NCBI GenBank assembly: GCA_946541435.1
Contig: CAMNJK010000106.1
Location: forward strand, 1-5,829
Direction: 5' to 3'
DNA length: 5,829 bases
From: an uncultured Bacillota bacterium
Lineage (GTDB): Bacteria > Bacillota > Clostridia > Peptostreptococcales > Anaerovoracaceae
Part shown: one piece after another, positions 1 through 5,357 of the stretch
Position numbering within the stretch: the stretch's first letter is position 1
Layout of the letters: each line of letters begins with the position of its first letter
Position numbers and translations under genes: made by a program
The notes under the pieces: generated by a model
Seen by the model: the letters and a program-made list of their open reading frames with translations, nothing else
What the model was told of the DNA's origin: nothing
Databases searched by the model: none

Positions 1-1973
1 CAGCCGCAGGCGCTGTTGGTCGCCGCCAGCAGCATGCCCTCGGATTCTACGCCGGTCAGACGCGCGGGCTCCAGATTGGCCACAACGATGATCTTCTTGC
101 CTACCAGTTCCTCCGGCTCATACTCGCCCTTGAGGCTGGAAACGATGACGCGTTCCTTGATGCCGTCAAAGAGGGTCAGCTTGAAGTTGCTGCGGGCCTT
201 GCGGATCTCCTGGCACTTCAGCACCTTGCAGACACGCAGGTCCATCTTGAAGAAGTCGTCGATGGAAACAGTGGGCTCTGTAATGGGCGCCACCGGATCC
301 GGATCGCCGTAGACTCTCTCCGGCTTCGCTTCCTCGGCCGGGCCAGCCTTTGCGGCAGCATCCGCAGCCTTCTCTTCTTCTGTCTGCGGATAGGAGAAGT
401 CCAGCAGCGGCAGGAACCGCTCCTTGTCGATGGCATAGAGGAAGAGGTAGAGCCGGGGTCCGCGTTCCTTATCGATCAGCATCTTGTAGACGCTCTTGAA
501 GAACGCGCCCTGCAGCTTCTTCAGGTTCTCCGCATCCTCGCCGAAGATCTTCTTGGGGATGGCGTAAAGCTCTGCGTTCAGCTCATCCATGTCGTAATCT
601 TCGTTTGCCAGGTAATTGTACAGGATCTCGATTTCCTTCTTGCCGTTTTCGTCCAGGCTGTTGTAGGTCTCCCAGTCACGGGTCTTACGCAGCTTGTTGG
701 CGTTCTCCGGCGCGCACTCGTTCAGCCAGTACTGGGCGCGGTCCAGTCTGTCCTTGAAGTCTTCATATTTATACGGCTGGTCGATCTTCTCGAAGACCGT
801 CTCGATCATGGGGATGTTGAAGTCGACGATGGAACCCAGCTGTACCAGCAGGGACATGGGCACGGTCTTGATCCGCGGTCCGAACATGAGACAGTTCTCC
901 ATGACCTGGCGGTCGTGCTCGTTGGCTGTGCCGTCGATGTACTGGTTGTACTTCTTGTCGAACTCAAAATACTGCCGCAGGATCTCGTCGTCGAAGCAGA
1001 AGTTGAATGCCTTCTGGGGCTCGGATCTGGAGTAGAGCCACAGGATGATCTCCGGCTCATACAGCTTCAGCAGTGTTTCCGGGGTCAGGTTCAGGCCGGA
1101 GGAACCGGACATCTTGCCGGTGGTTCCCTTGATGCCGATGAACTCGTAACCCACGAAGACCGGCGCCTCGTAGCCGAAGATCTTCTTGCTGATGACACGG
1201 CTGGTGTCATAGGATCCGCCCGGGCTGGCGTGGTCCTTGCCGCCGGGTTCGAAGTCTACGCCCTCGTACATCCAGCGCATGGGCCAGTCGATCTTCCAGG
1301 CCAGCTTGCAGTTGAAATCCTTGGTGAAATCAAATGTGCCCTTGTGTCCGCATTCGCATTCGTATTCCGCCACGGTGCAGTCATCGTTGATGGATGTGAT
1401 CTTGGTGGTATCCTTGCCGCAGTGGGGGCAGAAGATGCTGACCGGATAGTAAGCCTCACGCTCACCCGGCTGGGCATCCTGTGTCCGGAAGCTGTCCAGG
1501 ATATCGAAGATCTCGCCCCGCTTCTTCAGCGCGGTGATGATGTGTTCCACGTATTTGCCGCTGCGGTACATGTCCGCCTGATAGCGGTAGTCCATGGTGA
1601 TGCCGAACTTATCGATGGAGCGCATGAACTCCTTCTCGAAGTAATCCGCGTAGTCGGTCTCCTCGGTGCCGAAGGGATTGGGAACATCCTTGTACGGCAG
1701 GCCGATGCACTCTTCGAACTTGTTCTCCGGATCCACGGCGCTGACATTCACCGGAACCTTCCGGAATCTGTCATACTCATCCCATGAGAAAAGGAGACGG
1801 GCTTTCTTGCCTTTGCGCTCGATGGCCTGGCAAACGAACAGCGCTGTCGCGATGTCACGGAAGTTGCCGATGTGAATGGAGCCGGACGGGCTGATGCCCG
1901 CAGCGCAAACGTACTCTTCCTTGTCCGGATTTCTCTTGATAACTCTGTCTGCGATCTTATCTGACCAATGCAT
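1..1973 (-). CDS. lysK: Class I lysyl-tRNA synthetase with C-terminal tRNA-binding domain (3' end cut by window)
   Basis: Charges tRNA-Lys with lysine, using ATP, in the cytoplasm. I translated the frame by hand from an ATG at 1973. It appears open to the window edge, giving 657 visible residues; I checked many but not every codon. The class I HIGH-type signature (SGSIHIGN) ends at residue 37, and KMSGS, the form usual in class I LysRS, is at 287–291. Cysteines 182/185 (CPHC) and 206/208 (CEC) look like a zinc-binding knuckle between them. A helical anticodon-binding part follows to about residue 530. After an Ala/Glu/Pro-rich linker (about 531–566) comes a domain from about 569 resembling Trbp111, EMAPII and the MetRS C-terminus (DLRVCKVL, NLEPARLTGVESEGMLLAA). 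Classical class I LysRS ends near 510–550 residues, so this is an extended form, probably lacking only a short tail here. AGGAGG lies 6 nt before the ATG. It sits 16 nt after greA and is presumably co-transcribed. Class II LysS is excluded by the HIGH/KMSGS motifs. Confidence 0.93.
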   Translation of the reverse strand, partial: MHWSDKIADRVIKRNPDKEEYVCAAGISPSGSIHIGNFRDIATALFVCQAIERKGKKARLLFSWDEYDRFRKVPVNVSAVDPENKFEECIGLPYKDVPNPFGTEETDYADYFEKEFMRSIDKFGITMDYRYQADMYRSGKYVEHIITALKKRGEIFDILDSFRTQDAQPGEREAYYPVSIFCPHCGKDTTKITSINDDCTVAEYECECGHKGTFDFTKDFNCKLAWKIDWPMRWMYEGVDFEPGGKDHASPGGSYDTSRVISKKIFGYEAPVFVGYEFIGIKGTTGKMSGSSGLNLTPETLLKLYEPEIILWLYSRSEPQKAFNFCFDDEILRQYFEFDKKYNQYIDGTANEHDRQVMENCLMFGPRIKTVPMSLLVQLGSIVDFNIPMIETVFEKIDQPYKYEDFKDRLDRAQYWLNECAPENANKLRKTRDWETYNSLDENGKKEIEILYNYLANEDYDMDELNAELYAIPKKIFGEDAENLKKLQGAFFKSVYKMLIDKERGPRLYLFLYAIDKERFLPLLDFSYPQTEEEKAADAAAKAGPAEEAKPERVYGDPDPVAPITEPTVSIDDFFKMDLRVCKVLKCQEIRKARSNFKLTLFDGIKERVIVSSLKGEYEPEELVGKKIIVVANLEPARLTGVESEGMLLAATNSACG

Positions 1974-1989
1974 TGTTTTCCTCCTGCCC

Positions 1990-2475
1990 TTACTTGCTGA
2001 TCTTGGTGATCTTATAGGTAATGGTGCCGCCCGGGATCTCGATGGCGACGGTGTCGCCTTTCTTGTGTCCCAGCAGGGCATTTCCCACTGCTGATTCTGT
2101 GGTGATCTTTCCGTTGAACGGATCGGATTCTGTCGCGCCCACGATGCTGAATTCCTGCTCATCGCCTGTCTCAACGTTGGTAACGCAGACCTTCAGGCCG
2201 ATGCCGACGGTGTCGCCCTTGACGTCCTCGTCCTGGACGATCTTGGCCTTCCGGATCATGTTGTCCAGATAGATGATCCGCTCTTCCAGTTCCGCCTGCT
2301 CGTTCTTCGCGGAATCATACTCCGCGTTCTCAGAAATATCTCCGTAGGAAATCGCTTCTTTTATTCTAGCCGCCACTTCAGCACGCTTTACAGATACCAG
2401 TTCCTCGCGCTCCGCGACGATTTTGTCATACCCTTCTTTCGTCAGAATGATTTCTTCGCCCATGATCTCAGCCAT
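1990..2475 (-). CDS. greA: Transcription elongation factor GreA
   Basis: GreA enters the RNA polymerase secondary channel and stimulates cleavage of backtracked RNA, rescuing arrested complexes. The 161-aa product has the usual family length. The N-terminal coiled coil (about residues 12–78) carries the tip motif GDISENAEYDSAKNEQ; D46 and E49 correspond to the Mg-coordinating acidic pair of E. coli GreA (D41/E44). The C-terminal globular domain (about 83–161) ends with the family-typical ALLGHKKGDTVAIEIPGG segment. The ATG at 2475 has an AGGAG about 9 nt upstream (2485–2489). A second in-frame ATG at residue 5 is less well spaced. A consensus promoter lies about 150 bp upstream, and lysK follows after 16 nt with no terminator between, so greA is probably the first gene of a greA–lysK operon. 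GreB is less likely given the ordinary GreA-like sequence. Confidence 0.97.
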   Translation of the reverse strand: MAEIMGEEIILTKEGYDKIVAEREELVSVKRAEVAARIKEAISYGDISENAEYDSAKNEQAELEERIIYLDNMIRKAKIVQDEDVKGDTVGIGLKVCVTNVETGDEQEFSIVGATESDPFNGKITTESAVGNALLGHKKGDTVAIEIPGGTITYKITKISK

Positions 2476-2615
2476 TGATCAACTCTCCTTCTTTTTGTGT
2501 AATCTTATTCCGATGTCTGATTCCCCCGGATCCAGATGGTTCCCGCCTGCAAAAGCTGGCCGGTCCCGCGCCTCAAAATGCACGCAAATAAGTCCCGGTG
2601 AGAAGCATCGGTCAA
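2476..2615 (-). other. Putative 5' leader of greA–lysK
   Basis: This is the stretch between the predicted transcription start (about 2615, inferred from the -10 box) and the greA ATG, about 140 nt. The only local structure I see is a small hairpin at 2560–2545 (GCCAGC-UUUU-GCAGGC, one A·A mismatch), plus a long-range 6-bp complementarity between 2606–2611 and 2510–2515. There is no T-box sequence, no intrinsic terminator and no convincing leader peptide. The start of the leader is a prediction. Confidence 0.4.
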
Positions 2616-2621
2616 ATAGGT

Positions 2622-2650
2622 ATTATATTAGAAAACAAATGTGATGTCAA
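2622..2650 (-). promoter_or_regulatory. Perfect-consensus SigA/sigma-70 promoter for greA–lysK
   Basis: On the minus strand, TTGACA (2650–2645) is followed by exactly 17 bp and then TATAAT (2627–2622). Both hexamers and the spacing match the vegetative consensus. The predicted start is near 2615. The -35 box overlaps the TGA stop codon (2649–2647) of the upstream XRE–Uma2 gene, so the two units abut without a gap. A full-consensus match suggests strong, housekeeping-type expression. Confidence 0.88.
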
Positions 2651-3588
2651 CGCATGAACTTCTGCAGACTGTCCCGGATCCGGGAAAAATCGATGGTGCA
2701 TTTCCCTTCAGAAATGCGGACGGGCACCTGATCATCAAAGGTGTAATGCATATTCAACTCTTCGTGCTCGAAGTCATGGACATCCACGGTCATCGTCTCC
2801 GGGTCCACGATCCAGTACTCCCTGCACCCCGCCGCATAATATTTGTGGAGCTTCAGCAGTTTGTCCTTTGATCGTGTTGATGGAGACAGCACTTCCAAAA
2901 CGAAGTCCGGCGCGCCGTAGATACACCGATTGATATTCTTCGCCAGGTCACAGAGAATCACGATATCCGGCTGGACCATGGTCCGGTCGTCCATATCCAG
3001 CTGTACATCCACGGGAGATACCAGGAGCAGGCAGGTCATTCCGTGTTTTCTCCGACAGACAAGAAACTGTTCCATGATATCCACAATGATAAGTTGATGT
3101 TTCACATAGGGCGCGGTCATGCTATAGATCCGGCCGTCGATCAGTTCGACCCGCTCCTCCTCGGGCCAGGCATAGTAATCCTCCAGGGTATATTCGCCCT
3201 GCCCTTTTCCTCGTCCGCCGTATCGATCCGGATTCACAACATCAGATTCCTGGTTCCACAACTTCTCCCCTGCAGAGTATCGAAACGCTGTTTCCCGGAG
3301 CATCCCGTGATCTGCAGATTTTCCCTTCTTGATTTCTTCTTCGAAAGATCCGGCGTGCTGACCGACAGAATCGCCAGCGCTTCCCTCGCCAATCTCCCTG
3401 TGTCGCTGCGCTTCATACCTCTCAAAGCCTTCTGACAGTTTCTCAAGCGTCCCGCGCCGGGGTGCCTTCACCGTTCCGCCAAACACTTTCTGTATCGTGG
3501 ACAACGAAACCCCTGTTATCTCCGCCACATCCTCATTGGTCAGCCCAAGCTGTCGCTTCAGTTCTCTCATCTCTGTCATCGTCAACAT
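2647..3588 (-). CDS. XRE-family helix-turn-helix / Uma2-family PD-(D/E)XK nuclease-like fusion protein
   Basis: The product is 313 aa with two parts. Residues about 7–55 form an XRE-like helix-turn-helix, with the two HTH helices about 17–38 (TNEDVAEITGVSLSTIQKVF). After a polar linker rich in Gly, Glu and Lys (about 56–128), residues about 131–307 match the Uma2 (DUF820) fold: VELIDGRIY with E148, VQPDIVIL with D208, FVLEVLSPST with E232, then KLHKYYAAGCREYWIVDPE with K246. These are the acidic and lysine positions expected of a PD-(D/E)XK active site, so the nuclease core looks intact. The biological role of Uma2 proteins is poorly known, and DNA cleavage is inference from fold. ATG 3588 is taken as the start: the frame stays open upstream to a stop at 3693–3691 but has no ATG. 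The SD is weak (GGTG 5 nt or AAAGG 11 nt upstream), and ATGs at residues 4 and 7 are alternatives. Its own promoter and a dyad over the -10 box suggest autoregulation. Confidence 0.85.
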   Translation of the reverse strand: MLTMTEMRELKRQLGLTNEDVAEITGVSLSTIQKVFGGTVKAPRRGTLEKLSEGFERYEAQRHREIGEGSAGDSVGQHAGSFEEEIKKGKSADHGMLRETAFRYSAGEKLWNQESDVVNPDRYGGRGKGQGEYTLEDYYAWPEEERVELIDGRIYSMTAPYVKHQLIIVDIMEQFLVCRRKHGMTCLLLVSPVDVQLDMDDRTMVQPDIVILCDLAKNINRCIYGAPDFVLEVLSPSTRSKDKLLKLHKYYAAGCREYWIVDPETMTVDVHDFEHEELNMHYTFDDQVPVRISEGKCTIDFSRIRDSLQKFMR

Positions 3589-3607
3589 GTCAGCACCAGC
3601 CTTTCCA

Positions 3608-3652
3608 TTATAATCCCATAATCCAAATTGCTTCGCGTTTATCCCAAGACAT
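3608..3652 (-). CDS. Possible 14-codon leader ORF upstream of the XRE–Uma2 gene (speculative)
   Basis: Inside the predicted leader, an ATG at 3652 opens a frame encoding MSWDKREAIWIMGL and ending in TAA at 3610–3608. A purine-rich GAGGGGG (3667–3661) sits 8 nt upstream, a better-looking ribosome-binding site than that of the main gene. It ends 19 nt before the XRE–Uma2 ATG and is in a different frame. A chance frame of this length is common, so this rests only on the SD, the position and the short distance to the main start. If real, it could couple or attenuate translation of the downstream gene. Confidence 0.2.
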   Translation of the reverse strand: MSWDKREAIWIMGL

Positions 3653-3688
3653 TCACAAGTCCCCCTCTTCTCAAAGGGTTTTCCTTTT

Positions 3689-3706
3689 TGTTATCAAATC
3701 ATAACA
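3689..3706. promoter_or_regulatory. Candidate operator: 18-bp dyad over the -10 box of the XRE–Uma2 promoter
   Basis: The minus strand reads TGTTATGATTTGATAACA: two perfect 6-bp arms (TGTTAT / ATAACA) around a 6-bp centre. It spans the -10 hexamer (3703–3698) and the predicted start site, where a bound dimer would block RNA polymerase. XRE-family repressors commonly bind short dyads of this size in their own promoters, so the adjacent XRE–Uma2 protein is the obvious candidate ligand. Binding is inference. Confidence 0.5.
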
Positions 3707-3726
3707 TCCAAAATTCCACATGTCAA
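3698..3726 (-). promoter_or_regulatory. SigA-type promoter of the XRE–Uma2 gene
   Basis: On the minus strand, TTGACA (3726–3721), a 17-bp spacer, and TATGAT (3703–3698) give one mismatch from consensus in twelve positions. The predicted start is near 3691, leaving a leader of about 100 nt before the ATG at 3588. A second TATAAT (3612–3607) closer to the gene lacks a recognisable -35 box and is less likely. Confidence 0.75.
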
Positions 3727-3740
3727 CCACTTTTATTCCT

Positions 3741-3762
3741 ATCATTCCATTATCATTCCATT
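3741..3762. repeat. Perfect tandem duplication of an 11-bp unit upstream of the XRE–Uma2 promoter
   Basis: ATCATTCCATT occurs twice head to tail (3741–3751 and 3752–3762). The core ATTCC (GGAAT on the coding strand) also recurs at 3735–3739 and 3713–3717, giving start-to-start steps of 22, 9 and 11 bp, close to multiples of a helical turn. The duplication begins 15 bp upstream of the -35 box. It could be an activator or repressor array, an UP-like element, or simple slippage in AT-rich DNA. Confidence 0.6.
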
Positions 3763-3911
3763 CTATAACGATTTTTCAGTTTTCATTTCGGATGTGTTTG
3801 CGTGCATCATTGGTAACGATAACCACCGACCGGTACAACCGGCTCACCTGTGACTTCCGAATTCTCAACTTTGAACTGTTCCACAGTAAAACACTGCTGA
3901 AAAATAAACAC

Positions 3912-3948
3912 AAAAAACAGAACGAGAATACGAATCATTCTCGTTCTG
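3912..3948 (-). terminator. Rho-independent terminator after the racemase–antiporter unit
   Basis: On the minus strand, CAGAACGAGAAT (3948–3937), a 7-nt loop, and ATTCTCGTTCTG (3929–3918) form a perfect 12-bp stem. Six U residues follow directly (3917–3912), then a further U-rich stretch. It lies 84 nt after the antiporter stop codon. The plus-strand side has no U tract, so the terminator is oriented for the minus-strand unit only. Confidence 0.93.
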
Positions 3949-4032
3949 CTGCAAACAAAGCTCTTGATCAAAGAAATCACATCATTGGATTTCTCCTCAA
4001 TCGTTGCCGGACCCGACGCCAGCCTTTGCGCC

Positions 4033-5343
4033 TTACGCCTTCTTATCCCGCTTGAACAGGATGGATACCAGCACCGCGATCAGCAGGAATCCCTGGTAGA
4101 ACAGGAAAGGCACGATGGTGATGCTGCCGATGCCTGCCAGGCCCGCCGCGATCAGCAGCTGGGCGCCGTAAGGGATGATGCCCTGCCAGATGCAGGAGAA
4201 GATGTCCAGGATGGATGCGGTCCGGGCCGGTGAAACATCGAACTCTTCGCTGATGTTCTTGGCCAGGGGACCCGCCATGACGATGGCGATGGTGTTGTTG
4301 GCTGTGGCGATGTCCATGATGGAGACCAGGATGCCGATGCCCAGCTCACCGCCCCGCCGGGTTTTGAAACCGCGCCGGATCAGCCCCAGGATGAACTCGA
4401 AACCGCCGGACTCCTTCATCAGGGCGCCGATGGCTGCCACCAGGATGGCCACGATCATGGTCTCAAACATGCCGGAGGTTCCTTCACCCATGGCGCTCAG
4501 CGCTGAGCTGACCGTCAGGGAACCGGTGATCAGGCCCATGATCATGGACAGGATGGCGCCGCATCCCAGAACGATGAACACGTTGATGCCGCAGAGGGCC
4601 GCGATCAGAACCGCGAAGTACGGAATGGCCTGCAGGACGTTGAAGTCAAAATGACCCAGCTCCACTCCGCTGGAGCGCAGGCAGATGATGACCAGCAGGA
4701 TCAGGGTGGCGATGGCCGCCGGCAGAGCGATCCGGAAGTTGGCTCTGAACTTTTCCTTCATGGCGATGCCCTGGGTCTTGGTGGCCGCGATGGTGGTATC
4801 GCTGATGAAGGACAGGTTGTCACCGAACATGGAACCGCCGACGATGGTAGCCACGCACATGGCCAGATTCAGGTCCGCCGATGTTGCCACGTTCACCGCG
4901 ATGGGGGTCAGCACGGAAATGGTCCCGCAGGAGGTACCCATGGCCATGGAGATCACGCAGGCGATGATGAAGAGACCCGGGATGGCAAACCCGCCGGGTA
5001 CGATGTCCAGCAGCATGTTGGCCGTGCTCTCCGCGCCGCCGGATGCGCTGGCCACACCGCTGAAAGCGCCTGCCAGCAGGAAGATGAACAGCATGATGGT
5101 GATGTTGTCATCGCCGATCCCCTTGGCGCAGGCCGCGATCTTCTCGTCAAAACTCATGTCCTTGTTCTGCACGAAAGCCACCGCCAGGGCCACCATGAAG
5201 GATACCACGACGGACATGACGTAGAAGCCCATGCCGCCCTCCACCGGGTTGATGTACTCGTAGTAAATGCCGCTGCCCAGATAGACCACCAGAAATACGA
5301 TGATCGGCAGCAAAGCCAGGCCATTCGGTTGTTTCTTTTCCAT
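4033..5343 (-). CDS. NhaC-family Na+/H+ antiporter-type membrane protein
   Basis: A 436-aa polytopic inner-membrane protein with about ten or more hydrophobic segments, e.g. residues 9–26, 39–58, 81–99, 119–136, 204–222, 238–262, 294–309, 335–358 and 404–429. Family hallmarks are the GTSCGT turn (136–141), GGSMFGDNLSFISDTT (169–184), which holds the conserved acidic D175 and D182 within the membrane region, and ATANNTIAIVMAGPLA (346–361). The length is slightly below the common 450–480. NhaC relatives exchange Na+ for H+, but some, such as B. subtilis MleN, couple ions to organic acids, so the substrate here is open. It lies directly after a racemase of the ornithine type and probably shares its mRNA. 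The ATG at 5343 is preferred over a GTG at 5352, because that GTG falls inside the Shine-Dalgarno. A strong terminator follows. Confidence 0.88.
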   Translation of the reverse strand: MEKKQPNGLALLPIIVFLVVYLGSGIYYEYINPVEGGMGFYVMSVVVSFMVALAVAFVQNKDMSFDEKIAACAKGIGDDNITIMLFIFLLAGAFSGVASASGGAESTANMLLDIVPGGFAIPGLFIIACVISMAMGTSCGTISVLTPIAVNVATSADLNLAMCVATIVGGSMFGDNLSFISDTTIAATKTQGIAMKEKFRANFRIALPAAIATLILLVIICLRSSGVELGHFDFNVLQAIPYFAVLIAALCGINVFIVLGCGAILSMIMGLITGSLTVSSALSAMGEGTSGMFETMIVAILVAAIGALMKESGGFEFILGLIRRGFKTRRGGELGIGILVSIMDIATANNTIAIVMAGPLAKNISEEFDVSPARTASILDIFSCIWQGIIPYGAQLLIAAGLAGIGSITIVPFLFYQGFLLIAVLVSILFKRDKKA

Positions 5344-5351
5344 TGTTGTCA

Positions 5352-5357
5352 CTCCTT
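5352..5357 (-). promoter_or_regulatory. Shine-Dalgarno deciding the antiporter start and overlapping the racemase stop
   Basis: AAGGAG (5357–5352) lies 8 nt before the ATG at 5343. Its first two bases are part of the TAA stop (5358–5356) of the upstream racemase gene, and the G of the alternative GTG start is its last base. This argues against GTG initiation and suggests translational coupling of the two genes. Confidence 0.8.

Larger units (their letters stand above)
3589..4032. other. 444-bp AT-richer intergenic region without a convincing protein gene
   Basis: It separates the racemase–antiporter unit from the XRE–Uma2 gene. From high to low coordinates it contains about 84 bp after the antiporter stop, the intrinsic terminator, about 150 bp (roughly 3763–3911) in which I see nothing definite beyond weak short dyads, an 11-bp tandem duplication, the XRE–Uma2 promoter with its dyad, and a roughly 100-nt leader. 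A 111-codon plus-strand frame (3720–4055) runs through the terminator and into nhaC, and has low-complexity, non-protein-like content, so it is not called. Confidence 0.7.

Noticed and set aside
915..1787. A 290-codon plus-strand open frame
   Set aside because: It lies wholly antisense to lysK, whose conserved motifs are clear; its translation has no recognisable motif and reflects the GC bias of the opposite strand.
2574..2611. An 11-codon frame at the start of the greA leader
   Set aside because: It would start almost at the predicted transcription start with no SD; chance is the simplest explanation.
2476..2615. A possible T-box riboswitch before greA–lysK
   Set aside because: Some class I lysK genes are T-box controlled, but this leader is only about 140 nt, has no T-box sequence, no specifier stem and no terminator, and greA intervenes.
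3607..3612. A TATAAT just upstream of the XRE–Uma2 ATG as its -10 box
   Set aside because: No -35 hexamer at 16–18 bp, and it would leave almost no leader; the TTGACA-17-TATGAT at 3726–3698 is far better.
3808..3824. Imperfect dyad TGGTAACGATAACCA as a second operator
   Set aside because: Only the outer four base pairs match, and it resembles the -10 dyad only loosely (GTTAT core).
3720..4055. A 111-codon plus-strand frame in the intergenic region
   Set aside because: It runs through the terminator hairpin and into the 3' end of the antiporter gene, and its composition is not protein-like.
5350..5352. GTG as the antiporter start (adds three residues)
   Set aside because: Its first G is the last base of the AAGGAG Shine-Dalgarno; the ATG at 5343 has ideal 8-nt spacing.
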